In this document: piece by piece, positions 1-13,761 of the stretch
Layout of the letters: each line of letters starts with the position of its first letter
Numbering within the stretch: position 1 is the stretch's first letter
NCBI GenBank assembly: GCA_005656395.1
Contig: SRSI01000077.1
Coordinates: 1,426,001 to 1,490,000 of the forward strand
Direction: 5' to 3'
Source of the DNA: Strongyloides papillosus
Taxonomy: Eukaryota; Nematoda; Chromadorea; Rhabditida; Strongyloididae
Length of the DNA: 64,000 nt
The notes under the pieces: model-generated
The model's database searches: none
The model's input: only the letters and a program-made list of their open reading frames with translations
What the model was told of the DNA's origin: nothing
Translations under genes and position numbers: made by a program

Positions 1-2188
1 TTTTTTTCTCCTTTCTTTATAATATTTGTGTTATTATAAGTGTTAAGAATGATCTTTTGTCATTTGTCACTAAAAATAAACGTTTAAATATCATTTTTAA
101 TTTATTTTTTCTTCAAAAGTATTTTCTACATACTTGTAATTGCCTTTATTAAACATGCAATTAATTTTAAGCGATCCTTATAAAATTTTTTTAATTATTA
201 TCAACGTTCATTCCATTCATTTTTCATTCTTATTTTTCATTTTTGTTTTATGGAAAAAAATATTTACATTTAATTTTCATTTTTTACTTTCCATATTCTT
301 TCCTAAAATATAACTACTTAAATTAAACTTATAAAAATAAAAACTTGTCACTTATCTTTATTTGTGAAGTATGACATTTAAAATCTCCAAATATGAGAGA
401 AATGTCATTTATGAGTAACGTGCTATATTATTTGTTCTGACTTTCAACAATTTTCTTCCTTCTTCTGAATGATTTTATCTTTTATTTTTGTTAGAAATTT
501 TCTCTTGATAGTATAAGTACTATTTTCTTTAAATTTTTCCTTATATTAATGTGTCATCTTTTCTCCTTGTATATCATTGATGTATTTAAATATAGAAGTT
601 TATCATACTTGTTGATAGAAATGAATAACACAATTAAGTGTAAAACAACGAGTTAAAGAACGTTTCTTTTTGTTGGATCAAAGTTATTTTGCAATTCTAA
701 GTGTGATTGTATTGTTATTTTTAGACATATATAAAGCTGCCGTGATATATGTTTTATTTATTTCAAAAGTTCTATTAAAACTTAGGCAGATGTATATCTA
801 GTGATATATAGTAGAGAAGTTAGAAGATTAACTTTTAATAATCATCCCAACTTTATTTTGATTGATTATTGTTCAAAACAATTTGTTCTATTAGTAAATT
901 TAACACAAAATTTATTTTATCTTTAATTTTCACTGTATTTTTAAAATTTATCGTATATAAACTACCTCGTAATACACTATGTAATCATTTATGAAGTTGT
1001 ACTTAAATATATATCATTAGCAAAGAGTAAACTCTTATATAATCCTATATGATATTTCAATAATATTATATCATTACATTTACAAACGTTTTTTTATAAA
1101 TTGAAACCTTTTGCTTTTATAGCATTGTTATGAACTTATTATTTTACATTCACTTTACTTTTTATTAATCTACTCTTTATCAAAAAGTCATTATTTTCTA
1201 ATAAACTCTTTAATTAAATTTATTAACAGTATTTTATGTGACAAAATTAGTTAATAAACAATGACAATGAAAAATAACATTATTATCTTTTACCAATAAT
1301 TTATTACAAAGTGCTTAAATTTTTAACTTGTATGATATTTTCTAAACAACCATCAAATTAATATAATAAAAAATATATTTTATAAATCATATAAATATTT
1401 TCCACTTTTTTTTATAGGTATGAATATATATCATTATAGTTTTTTACTACAATTTTTCTTCACTAATATATTAATTTTTACAATATAGATTAAAACTTTT
1501 TGACTATGACTATAATTAGTTTAATCAACCGTCTAGTTGTTAAGAGTCAAAAAGACAAACTTTTTAAATCAATTTTATGATTAGCTCTTTAAAATTATGA
1601 AGATATAAATAAATATTAATTTTATTTCTCTGTGTTGAAATATTTAATTTATCTTTTTTTTCTGAACGTTTTAATAATAAAACCAATTAATGTAAACAAA
1701 ATATGCTGTTTATTTTATTCATAATTTATTTTGTATATACTTTTGTTTTTTAATATTTCTATTGTTATTAAAGTCATACTAATGCTAGTGATAATTATTT
1801 GGAATAATAATTTTAATATAAATAAGTGATATGTATCACCTAGAGTAGGTTCTCTTTTTCGTCTATAATGAAATATCAATTTTAGTTTTAAATATGTAAA
1901 TTTTTTTTATTATTTTAATAAAATTTTATTACCTTTTAATGGTAAATTTTTATTCAGAAATATAGCTAAAGTGTACTGTTTATGTAATTGGTCTTTATTT
2001 GTCCTTTTTTCTATAAACTATTTGATTAAAACTTATATTTTTAACTCTAGAATTTAAAATAATTGAGTTATAGCATAGTTAATATTATAACAAATGAAGA
2101 TTTATTTAATAATTTATTGTTTTTTAAGTCTCTTAAATATATTGTTCTGATTTTCCCAATATTTTAATTTTTTTTTTATTTTTTTAGA
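1..2188. other. Gene-free upstream region
   Basis: No open frame of useful length and no RNA gene was recognised on either strand. The stretch is very AT-rich with many T and A runs. It ends in a long T-rich tract followed by an AG at 2186-2187, one base before the kinesin start codon, so the last part is either the outron of a trans-spliced transcript or a 5' UTR intron of that gene. Confidence 0.6.
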
Positions 2189-5100
2189 ATGACAGTAGAT
2201 GGTGTGGAACGTGTTAAAGTAGCAATAAGAACAAGGCCACTAAATAAAAGAGGTAAGAAACAACAATTTGTTAATATATATCATAAATGTTTTTAGAAAT
2301 TGATCTTGGAACGAAATGTTGTGTTAATTTCTCAAGTACAAGTCAAATAGTATTATCTCAACCATTAGAAGAAGGAAAATCACCAAAAGTTTTCTCTTTT
2401 GATCATTGTTTTAATTCTACAGATCCTCACTCTGCAACATTTATCAATCAAGAGGATGTTTTTGAAAATCTTGGTAAAGATGTTGTAGATAATGCCTTTG
2501 CTGGTTATAATGCATGTATATTTGCTTATGGGCAAACAGGGTCAGGTAAAAGTTATACCATGATGGGTACATCAACGAATCCAGGAATAATACCTAGATT
2601 ATGTAATAATATTTTTGAAAGAATAGATATTGAAAACAAAGAAAATGTTAGTTGTAAAGTAGAAGTTTCATATATGGAAATTTACAATGAAAAAGTTAGA
2701 GACTTATTGGATCCAAAGAATTCAACTAAAAGACCTCTTAAGGTACGAGAGCATAAAATTCTCGGTCCAACAGTTGATGGATTAAGTGTCCTTGCTGTAA
2801 GCTCTTTTGAACAAATTAATCAATTGATTGATGAAGGTAACAAAAGTCGTACAGTTGCTGCTACAAACATGAATGCTCAAAGTAGTAGGTCACATGCTGT
2901 TTTTACAATACGTTTAACTCAAACGATAAAACAAAAAGATAAAGATTTTAGTGGAGAAAAAGTTGCTAAAATATCATTGGTTGATTTAGCTGGTAGCGAG
3001 AGAGCTCAAAAAACGGGTGCTGTTGGAAAAAGATTAGAAGAAGGTGGAAATATTAATAAAAGTTTAACGACACTTGGAATGGTAATAAGTGCTTTAGCTG
3101 AAAAAAGTGGAAAAAAGGATAAATTTGTTCCATATAGAGATTCGGTTTTGACATGGTTATTAAAGGATAATTTAGGTGGAAATAGTAAAACAATAATGAT
3201 AGCTACAATTTCACCTTCAAGTGACAATTATGATGAAACCTTATCCACATTAAGATATGCAGATCGTGCTAAATCTATTGAAAATCATGCTATTATTAAT
3301 GAAGATCCAAATGCTAAAATTATTCGTGAGTTACGAGAAGAGGTAGAAAATCTTCGTCAACAAATTTCTCAGACAATGGAACAAAAAAGTGAAACACAAG
3401 AATTGCGAGAACGTTTAGCTGAGTCAGAGAGAATTGTAAGTCAAATGAATAAGTCATGGGAAGAAAGATTAAAAGAAACAGACATTATTTATGCTGAAAG
3501 GCAAAAAGATCTTGCCGAAATAGGTATTGCGCTAACTGGAAGTGGTATTAAAGTACAAAAAGATCGCTTTTACTTAGTGAATTTAAATGCCGATCCATCA
3601 ATGAATGAACTTTTAGTCTACTATATTAATCAAAAAGCCTATGTTGGTTGTTCTGAGTCATCGGAAAATGGTATTAAAAATGATTTTCTTCTCCAGGGAC
3701 TTGGTGTTCAACCTTATCATGCTAAGTTGGAAGTTTGTGATGATGAAGGAACAGGTCAACAAAAACTTTTTATTGAACCTCTTGCAGAAAATGCACGTAT
3801 TTGTGTTAATGGAAGATTAATTAATCAAAAAACACTTCTTAGAAATGGATTTAGACTATTAATAGGAAACAATCATTTCTTCAAAGTTAATTGTCCAAAA
3901 GATGATAAATCCAATTTAGCCTCAACAAATTCAATGATTGCTTCAATAATGGAAGAGAGTTTCTTTGATTATGATAAGGCTTGGAGTGAAGTTAATACTT
4001 CCGATTTAGGCTGTAATAGTGGTATTGAGGCAGTTGATGATTATATTGAACATCTAACTTTAAAACATCATGAAGATAAACAAGCTGCTTTAGAAAAGCA
4101 ATATGAAGAATTTGAAAGATATATTCAAACATTATCTACTAGTATTACAGCACCATCAACACCAATGACACCAGGTAGTGGATTTATTTTGACATCTCCA
4201 ATTGCTGGAACTCCTTCATGCACTTTACCCTCAGTCTCTTTTCCATCGAATCCTAAAGTTGCCGATAAGACAAAATTTTTTAAGTGGGCTCAAAAGAGAG
4301 AAGAATTATTTAAAGAGTCTTTAGAAAAATTAAAAAAAGAAATTATGCGAGCTCATGCCTTAGTTCGTGAAGCAAATATGATTTCTGAAGAAATTAATGG
4401 AAAGAGACGTGGTATGATACGATATGATGTAACTTTGCAAATTCCAGCAGCTAATTTAAGACCATCTAAAATAAAGGTAGGAAATTCTGTTAGTGAACCT
4501 GTGATTGTTGTGAAGCGTGATGGAATGTCAGGATATCAACTTTGGTCTTTAGAACAATTAGAAAATAAACTCATAGATATGAGAGAAATGTATAATGAAA
4601 GATTTAACATAAATATCGATAGTAGTGTATCTAGTGATACATCCACACCCAGTAGTGATGAAGCTATCGAAAGTGATGTAGATTGTTTTGAAGAAATTCA
4701 TGATATAGGAAGATATCAAAAAAATTACGTATTTGATAGTCAAGAGAAGCATTCTTTAATAGGAGTTGCAAATGTATTTTTAGAAGTATTATTTCATGAA
4801 ATGAAACTAAATTATAAAGTTCCCATAATTTCTCAACAAGGAGAAGTTTGCGGAAAACTGCACATAGAGGTTTATCGTCTACCAGATAATAATTGTAGCA
4901 AAATGATTGATTCAATGAGTGAATCTATTGATTCAACTGATTCTGTTGATAGTGGAAGTTGGCGTGTTCATGGTTGCGGCGATAGTAATACTTTCATTGG
5001 TAAAACTATAACATGTAGAGTTAGGATAAAAAAAGCTTCTAATTTGCCTATTGTTTTATCTAACTTTGTATTTTGCCAGTATTCTTTTTTTAATATTTCT

Positions 5101-7685
5101 GAAATGTTGGTTGTTGCTCCTAAATATGAACCTAACGCTACTGTTAACAATGGGAACTTTGAATTTGACCATGAAAAAGATTTCCAAGTCGTCGTTAATG
5201 AAGAATTTCTAGAATATATTCAGGAAGATGCTTTATCAATTGAAGTTTGGGGTCATCGTAGTTCTGGTTTTGGACCCGATACAACAATTAATAAGGAAGA
5301 AGAATTTGACTTGGCTCAAAAACAAAAAAGTTTACAAGAACGTTGGATTGAAGTAACGAGAAGATTAGAACTTTCTGTAAGTATTAAAGAATTAAATGAC
5401 AATGGTGAATATAGAAATGTTGAAGTTTCTACAAATAATGATATTGCTTGTGGTGGTATTTACCAATTAAAACAAGGTCAACAAAGAAGAATTGATGTTT
5501 CTATAAGTGAACGTAACGATCATGGAAATCTTCCTTTAATGATATCTGAGATAACCTCTGTTAGTATTGGTAGTATCTTTGTTGCTAATTGTGATAAAAA
5601 TGAAAATTTTGATAGTTATCAGGAAGAAGATCTGGATATGATAAAAGATTTGTGGGCAACAGCATTAAAAGAAAGGCATAAATATTTATCAAAGCAAATA
5701 TCAATGATAAATGAAAAAGGATCGAAAAAAACAGGTAAAGATACAGAACGTGAGAAATCTCTTATAACTCAGTGGATGATATTGACAGAAGAAAGAAATG
5801 CAGTTTCTGTTCCAGCAACAAACTCTTCTATTCCTGGAGCTCCATCAGATATATCAGTACCATTAGGATGTGAAAAACATGTTCCGGTTGTATTTTTAAA
5901 TATTGATACAGAAGAGATGAATGCTTTTAATGATTACTCATCAAACCATGATCATAATAATCCAACAAAAATAATAGGTTTATCATCTCAATTACCTAGA
6001 GAAAATTTTATGACTATGCTCCAATTACATATTATTGAAAAGAATGATGCTGAGTTGAGAGTTTCTTGTCCTTGGGATAGCTCGATTCATGGAGAATCTT
6101 GCTTAAATTGTGTTTCAAATTCGAACGAAAAAATTTTTGGCATCGTTAAAGTTTCTGTTAGAATCACTCAACCAGTTCCTATGGAAATTGTTTTAAGAAA
6201 AAGAATTTGTATGAGTGTTTACAAAAAACCGAGTCTAACGGAAATGTTAATTAAAAAAATTGTTAGGAATGAAAATGTTTATAGCACCAAAGTATTCTAT
6301 GATGTCGTAGCACAAATACCGAAAAGTTCTTTAGAAATGGAAAATCGTGAATCTCTTGCTTTGTTAGCTGCTTCAACAGACGATGAAGAATTTCATAAAA
6401 ACAAAGTATCTAGTGGACTTTTGTACAATTCATCAAATGAAGAAGACATAATCTCTTTAGAAAAGCAAATGAAATATATTGAAACTTATACAAAAACAAT
6501 TCAAGATGTTGAATGTATGCTAAAATTAGATCGATTAAGACAAGAAGCTGCAATGTTTAATATGATACCAAGAAATGAAAGAGCTCAAAGATTAAGCTTT
6601 GGTAATCCTTCAAATAGTTTTAGAATGAAACGTACTATCAGCTTACCAAATTCAATTAGTAATTCAGTAAGTTTTAAATTTATATTTTTAAAAATATTAT
6701 TTAGCTTCCACCAATTGCATCAAAGTACTCGGCAAATGGAATCAGCGACATCATAGAATCATCATTTTGTGATCGTTCAAACATGGATACATCAATGGTA
6801 TCTTCTTCTGGAGTGTCATCAATGTGTAAGTTTTCTTAACCTTTTAAATCAATCAAACGGTTTAAAAGTTTTTTTTAATTGAACAAAGCTAAACTATCAA
6901 ACCTTAGCCTTAAATGTTTCCTTTGCTTTTTTGGGAGCATATTTTAATATCTATCTAAATTTTATGAAATTCTAAGTTTTATTTTATACCTATTAAATGA
7001 AAATTTCAAACAATTATACAGATTTTATACTTCTATCATGAATTTACAAACAACTTTTTATTTTCAGCTCGCCCAACTTTTCTTAATTTAAAAAGTACCA
7101 TAAATAATAACCATCATAAACGTATGTGTTAACAAATTGCTTTATTTATTTTGGTATTGTAATTTTTTAGTTCAAAATATTTTCATGTCTTTTTTTATAC
7201 TTTTTTGTAAAATTGTGCATTTATCATTCATAATTTTTTTAACTCTTAATATATATATTTTTTTTGTTTTCAGTTAGTTCACTTGTGTCACCAATTTTAG
7301 AAATGAACACAAAACTTCATGGAATAGATGAAGAAGAAAAAATTCTTGAGGTAAGATATTTGTGATTATTTTGTAAAGCACATTATGTGAGAAATTATTG
7401 TATAAATGTACTTACTCTATTCTATCAAAACTTTCTATCACCGCTTTCATAAAGTTTACAGCAAAAGTTTAATTAATTGATGTCCTTCAGTATTCAAATA
7501 TATTAAATGAAAACAACTATACATCCACAGTTATTACAAGTATTGATGTTATTAATGGAAACGAATCTGTACCAAGCTTTTCAATTATTAATAACTATGA
7601 TAATCTTACAAGAACAAACAAATTATTTAAAGATGATTCCATGAGAAACAACAACAAAAACTTTTTGAACGGAGCATTTTATTAA
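2189..7685 (+). CDS. klp-4: Kinesin-3 motor protein, KIF13/KLP-4 type
   Basis: Six exons (2189-2252, 2297-6666, 6705-6825, 7068-7121, 7274-7350, 7491-7685) join in phase into a protein of about 1626 residues. The N-terminal motor domain (about 5-370) carries the P-loop GQTGSGKS near residue 100, the switch motifs NMNAQSSRSH and DLAGSE, and the kinesin-3 neck. A short coiled coil follows, then an FHA domain (about 480-560) and the KIF1B/DUF3694-type stalk. No PH or CAP-Gly domain is visible. The motor and FHA text resemble vertebrate KIF13A/B closely, so the C. elegans equivalent should be KLP-4. Family knowledge says it moves vesicles, including glutamate receptors, toward microtubule plus ends. 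The start is set by ATG 2189, because the first short exon supplies the beta-strand VKVAIRTRPLNKR that every kinesin needs. The last four introns are longer (about 38-242 bases) than most in the window. Confidence 0.93.
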
Positions 7686-8797
7686 AGCTATATGTATAAT
7701 ATTTTTATTTATTTTAATCAAATGGCTGTAAAAAAAAGAATTAATAATCATAATAAGGATAAAAAAGCATTTTTGTCTAATAATAGATTAGAAAATAAAA
7801 ATATAGAATCTCATCTATAAAATTGTATTTTTATAAAGAAATTTTTATTTAAGTACTCTAAAGATATATATAACATTTATTTTACCGATGATGTACATAT
7901 AAAAAATTTAATGAATAAAATATTTAAAATAAATAGTCATGTGAAATGGATAATTTTTGTTTTATCTTGATACATACATTATTATACACGAAGAATCTTT
8001 TAAAATAAACAATTGTTCTATAAATTACGTATACATTTAATGTAATTATATTTCATACGTAGGTATTTTTTAAATATTTTATAAACAATATAAAAGCAAT
8101 AAAAACACTTGTTTTAAACATTCTTCTATTTCACCAAACTAAATCTTATTATTATATTTGTTGTAATTAGTTGAAAAGCTATTGAATAATGAATAGAAAA
8201 AAAATTAGATTAAATTTTTCATATTCTCAAACATAATACTAATATTGCTTTAAAACATTTTTATTAGTTCTTTATAAATCTAACTGTTATTTCAATTTAA
8301 CATTATTTATTTTTCTGGACAGAAATGATAAATTAAAATTATAAGCTACATTTAATAAGTAAATTTTTTATACATTAAATGTATTCATATTTTACTAAAA
8401 AAGTCTTGTTTATTTTTTATGAAATATTAATGAATAATCAATAAATTTTTGGATAAACAATTTTAAAGTGCATGTATATTTTTTGTTACATCAGTTTTGT
8501 TTTTCTTCTTCGTATTTTAATATACCATCCTTTTACAAAAATTTCTAGTTGAAATGATAACATAAAACGATATCTTACCATTGGAGATAACCAAAAATTA
8601 CACTTTTTATTTTTATAATATCATTATTATAAGTCTTCGTCATCTTTACTTTTGTTGCAAGTAATTATATATATCTACAAACTGTGTTTACACTTTTCTG
8701 ACGTATAATTTAAAAAAATTTTCTAGATACGCTTGAATACTGTGTACTTTTGTTTTAAAAATATATTTTAATCTTTTTACTCATATTTCTAGTTACT
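7686..8797. other. Intergenic region
   Basis: This stretch is AT-rich. It should hold the 3' UTR of the kinesin gene and the promoter of the next gene. No open frame or RNA gene was recognised. A T-rich acceptor (ending at 8792) lies six bases before the next start codon and may receive a spliced leader. Confidence 0.5.
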
Positions 8798-9381
8798 ATG
8801 GCGAATATCAATAATCAAAATGTCCATGTAATCACTAATAATGAAGAAGAGACAAATGAAGATACAAATTTACCCAGAGATAATAACGAGATTATTTCAA
8901 ATACTACCAATACAACTTTTCCACAATATAATAATCTAGATGTTTCTATAGGAAGCAGTGAATTAGAAGGTGGACTTTGTGATATGTGTGAAACGCCGAT
9001 TGAAATTCCAAGTCTTCAGAGTGTTCCTTTACATTCAAAACCTAGTAAACAAAGAAATTTTTCTATAAGAAATTATGGAATTCCAAGAGAACTTATTAAT
9101 TTAATAGCTGTACCTCAAAGGTATTTTTTAATAACTTTATTGCATATAAATTAAAAATTTTTAGATTATTTTCAGGTGGAAAAGAAGTTTTCCAAGAAAA
9201 AAATAATTCGTTAATTATTGATAAATCTTATGAAGTTACAGAAAAAAAGAATTCTGTTAGAAATAAATATGAAGCCATTTGTTGTGATATTGTAAATCGT
9301 ATTGAAAACGAAATATCTAATTTAGAAAAAAAATTGACGTCTCAATTAAACATTAAAGAGCAAAAAGATTCAAATGAATGA
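8798..9381 (+). CDS. Unrecognised protein with C-terminal coiled coil
   Basis: Two exons (8798-9120 and 9165-9381) give a protein of about 179 residues. The 44-base intron has a GT donor directly after the codon for Q107 and a TAG acceptor; the alternative downstream CAG acceptor at 9175 leads quickly to a stop, so the TAG site is preferred. The first 60 residues are rich in Asn, Glu and Thr and look disordered. The middle contains a CDMC pair (near 62-65) followed by a Pro/Ser-rich stretch. The last 60 residues are charged with heptad-like spacing (IENEISNLEKKLTSQL), which suggests a short coiled coil. There is no signal peptide or membrane segment. I do not recognise a family. It sits between the kinesin and another low-complexity gene on the same strand and resembles the latter in composition only. 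Confidence 0.7.
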
Positions 9382-10522
9382 ATATGTGCGTAATATATAA
9401 TTAAAAAATGTACAGTAATTATTTTATATTAAAGTATAAAAATTGTTATCAGATAGATTTTAACAAACAATAATTCTAAACATATTCCTCAAGTAATCTC
9501 GAACCGAAATGGTGACTCATGAAGAAAATAAAGAGAGAGAAAACAATTATTGATATTGAAGTGATATAGTTTGCAGGGAAGTAAGTGTTCTGGTGAATGT
9601 ATATTTATAATTATTCACTATACTTTTTTGATGATGTTACATTATTATATTAACATTTATTTATAAAAAAATACCCTTCACTTGAGATGTCATTTTAACA
9701 AAATACAAATATTTTTACATATATTAAAACGTATTTTTAATTATACTTTATATTAACATTAATATGATTGTATTTACTGATGTTAATCGTAAAGTTTTTT
9801 TTATAAATTACTTATATATTATGTATTTTTAATAAGCAATGATAGTGTAAAAAATAATAATTATTAGTAATATTTATCTATATATTTAATATTGTATTGA
9901 AGATTAAAATACGCATCTCTAAAGTGTCTTCACATCTCCTATCAATGATTTTTTTTCCTATAACAAAAGCATATAATATAATACGAATGCCTTTCCATAA
10001 AACAAAATCAACAAAGATTTCCCAAACAAACAATATTATAAAATACTTATCAGTCTACAAAAATCACAGGCACATCCCCTACATACACTTTCCTAGAACA
10101 TTTTCAATTGTCAAATGGTATATTTAGGTTTTAAAAACAGTACCTTATTCTTAACATCATTATATTCTTCACTTCTACTCATTAAAAAATATATTCTCAT
10201 ACATGTAGTTTTAGATTTTTTATAACTGCCTTCGAAAAATGATATATAATGTTTTGTGTCTTTTTAACTTAACTCAATACACATATATTTAAATTGATCG
10301 TTAAAGATATAGTAGTAGTTATTTTGAAATATATTGAAAGAGAATACTAATAAGGAATTTAATTTTGTATTTCTTATTCTGTATTTTTCTATAAATTATT
10401 ATATACATTCGATTTTATATCTTTATTTTGTTTATTTATCGCACGACAATACATACACAATAAAAATCCTATTTATTTATTTATTATTGTTAAATATTTT
10501 TTTGGATCTATTTTTAGAGAGC
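9382..10522. other. Intergenic region
   Basis: AT-rich sequence without a convincing gene. A 76-codon open frame at 9897-10127 has no start in good context and no recognisable content. A TATA-like run near 10242 could serve the following gene, and a T-rich acceptor ends at 10517, five bases before its start codon. Confidence 0.5.
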
Positions 10523-11569
10523 ATGAGTAGTTCCGTTAATTCTAATTTTAATCGAATTATTAATAATGAAGAGAACAATCAACATAACATAGTTGATCGA
10601 CAATCACAAGAGAATAGTAATGCTCAATCAAACCAAGCACAAAGACATGTGATTTATCAAGACAATTTATCAAATGTTTTGGAATTTAATAATAACGAAA
10701 TTAATGGAGACTTAGAAACTTCTATTGATTTGACTGATTATGCTAAATATATTCCAGAGGATGGAAGTAACCAGTTGTTGACAAGTAACATTATAGTTTC
10801 ACATTCCGATACTGCATTTGTTGACATTTCTACAGAAGAAGAAATAGCTCCAGCATCTTCTGAAATTAGTGAGGTACTTTCTGACATAAATGTCGTCATG
10901 AATTTGGATACAGAAAGTTCTAGTATTCATGCTAATAATCGTACAGAGTCCTTTGACGAACTTACACCAGACCTTCTTGATGAAATTAGAGGAGGTAACC
11001 CATTACAGAATAACAGATCTGGTAGTTCTTCTTTAGTTGAAATAAACGAAGAAAACATGTCTATACGCTCTAAATCATCTGATGGAAATGAAATAGAGAA
11101 CATTGAAAAGATAACAACGTAAGTATATTACTAAATTTATTTTTCTTAAATTTTTTTAATCTTTTTTAGATATGCCATAATTGAAACTAAAAAAGTGGAA
11201 ATTGGAAAAAGAAAAGACAAAGTAATTCAACCAAATGTTTGTGACAAAAATGTAGTCAACAATGATATTGTGGTTATTGATAAACTTTCTCAATTGGAAT
11301 TAAGTGATGACGATGAGTCAACAACATTATTGGAAAACCACTCCAAAAATAATATAAACAATATGACTGATCACCATGAAAACAAATTAAAAGAAAATGA
11401 TAAGAATTTAGATGTTGTTGGTCAGACGCTTCTTTACCTTCCAAAGATTGATATGTCAAAGTCGGGAGGAACTGAAAATCAAGAAAATATTAATAAAAGT
11501 ACTAAATACACCTATTCACCAAAGAAATGTGAAAAATCTGGTAAATGCTCATGTTGTACAATTATGTAA
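10523..11569 (+). CDS. Disordered protein with C-terminal CaaX prenylation motif
   Basis: Two exons (10523-11118 and 11170-11569) give about 331 residues. ATG 10523 is chosen because a T-rich splice acceptor ends at 10517 and the open frame upstream of it reads as hydrophobic AT-rich noise. The body is acidic, Ser/Asn-rich and low in complexity, with no folded domain I recognise and no signal peptide or membrane span. The last residues are KCEKSGKCSCCTIM. CTIM fits the CaaX consensus, and a Met at the last position favours farnesylation; the two nearby cysteines and lysines resemble the palmitoylation and basic anchors of Ras-family tails. This predicts a membrane-tethered, intrinsically disordered protein. 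The lipid call is inference from motif position alone; the gene itself is well supported by exact phase closure over a 51-base intron. Confidence 0.72.
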
Positions 11570-13761
11570 TTTATTTTAATTTATCCAGTAATATTTTTAT
11601 TATTATATTTGTTGATACATATTTAATAGTACATATTTATCAAAATCAAAACACATATTATTGAATATTTAAAGGACAAAATAAGTTTAACTTAATACAT
11701 TTATTTATTCTCTTTAACTTTTCAAATTTATCTTAACTATGTTTTTTACGCTAATACACGTATATATTAAGTAAATTATTAGTATTTTAAAACAATTATT
11801 GATAATAAATTAAAAAATGTTAAACAAAGAAACATAATAGTATATCATGAAATACCAAAATATTTACAATATGATAATTATTTATATTACAATTAACCAA
11901 TTGATATTTTTTCAAGACTTTGAACATCATCAATGACCTTCAAAAACAAAAAAATTTAAATCATAATTTATTTTTTATAGTAGAAGATTGAACTTCAATA
12001 TGTCAATAAATAATATGAACGACAATTATTTTATTATTGGATTAGTTTTTTTAGTTTAACAGGAAGACATTCTAAGCATTTAATGATATTTTACATTATT
12101 TTTTAATTCTCATTACCTTCTACTTTTTAACATAATAACGACTTATCGTGTAATAAAAAATATATTATGGCTTTTGTCATTTCTTTATTTTGCACGAAGC
12201 ATACGAACTGATGTATTTCATATCTAAGACACGTTTAAATATCACATGATAAGAAAATTTTGTTTATCTTCGTCTTTTTACGAGTGGTTTAAAAATAAAT
12301 ATTAATGGTTAAAAGATGATAGCAATTGTCTTGTATTAAATTTTACCCTTTATATTTCTTTACTTTACATGGAATGTATATTTTAAAAAAATAGTAAATA
12401 TTAAACAATTTTTTGAGTTCTTTACATTAAAATTCGTTTTCATATTGGAGTTTACTTAAATAATCTAAAATGAGTTAATAAAACTAGATAAATATTTTTA
12501 TTGTATACGTTAACATATATTTTTATAAATTTAATCTAAAAAATACTTATTTTTCACTTAAACAAAATATTTTCTATTGTATATGGATAATCAAATAAAA
12601 TAATAAAAATCTTATATAAAATGTCTTTACATTTTATAAAAAAGTAAACAATATCACCAGCATTGTTTTTATTAGTAATACCATTCAAGGGTTGATAAAT
12701 TTATTATTGTAATAATTATCTAAATTATGTCTTATATTAATAAATTATAAGATTTACAAAACATATTCAGAAATTTTTGTTTTGCTTAAGCAATAAAAAA
12801 AAAAGATAATGTACAATAGAAACATTTTTCTGATAACAAATTTAATTTATATTGAATAAAATTAAAGAAACACATAAATTTTTACTAACAAAACCTAGTA
12901 ATATATAATATGATCTTTTAAGTATCATTTATATAACTTCCACACAAATAATGAAATGATAATAACAATGATAAACAATTAGTTAACTTAATATGCAGAA
13001 CTAATTACTAAAAATTATAATATTTGTTTGATGTTAATCTATAATTCGTACATTTTAGTGCTTTAACAGTTGTATTTACATTTTATTTAATTTATATTTT
13101 TATCCACCACAATGCCTATATAAATAAGTCTACAAAACAGAAAAATCTTTGACATATATAGTGATTTTTAAAAAGAATACATCCATTTGACAAGATATTA
13201 CATATGGTATACATGTACTTTTATAGATTTTAATTTACTAAGTATCAAAATATGAAATAGGGTTTAATTAAACTCTTAAAAATAAACTTATTTTAAAATA
13301 ATAAGGCAATAAATTTAGTTAATAAATGAATAAGAAAAATACTGACTGATTTATGTGTTAAAATACATAAATATTTTGATTAAATGTTATAGTGTATGTC
13401 TCAGTTGTAAAAAAGCAGAAGTATTTTTTTTAATATTTTAAGAATGCATTATATTAAGAAATAAATGAATCAAAAAATTAATATTATAATTTTAATGCAT
13501 AAAACGTTGTAAATTTTTTTTGCAAACTTTTTATCAATATTTATGAAGATTTTTAACTATAAATTACTTAAAGAGAATTTATCTTAAATTTTAAAATTTC
13601 TTTTTACAGTTTAATTCAAAATAAATTTATTTTTCATAACAATGAAAGAAATTTTATCAGTCTTTGAAATTTAATATACATGATAATTTATTTCAAATAA
13701 ATACACTAAAAAATAACACATAAAAATTTAAACTTTAAAATGAAGTATTTTTCGATTAAAT
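11570..13761. other. Long intergenic region
   Basis: About 2.2 kb of AT-rich sequence between two plus-strand genes. No open frame of interest, no tRNA-like or rRNA-like block and no strong repeat was seen. The ten bases at 13261-13270 match the start of nematode SL1 but the match does not continue. Confidence 0.5.

Noticed and set aside
9165..9200. Alternative acceptor at 9175 in the coiled-coil gene
   Set aside because: It changes the frame and meets a stop within about ten codons, whereas the TAG acceptor at 9164 gives 72 more codons.
9495..9530. TCTCGAACCG resembling a tRNA T-arm
   Set aside because: No acceptor stem or anticodon arm can be folded around it on either strand.
9897..10127. 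A 76-codon plus-strand open frame
   Set aside because: Non-ATG start, no splice or promoter context and basic low-complexity content; it fits chance in AT-rich DNA.
13261..13282. GGTTTAATTA resembling the start of the nematode SL1 leader
   Set aside because: Only ten bases match; the CCCAAGTTTGAG part, the donor site and the Sm site of an SL RNA gene are missing.
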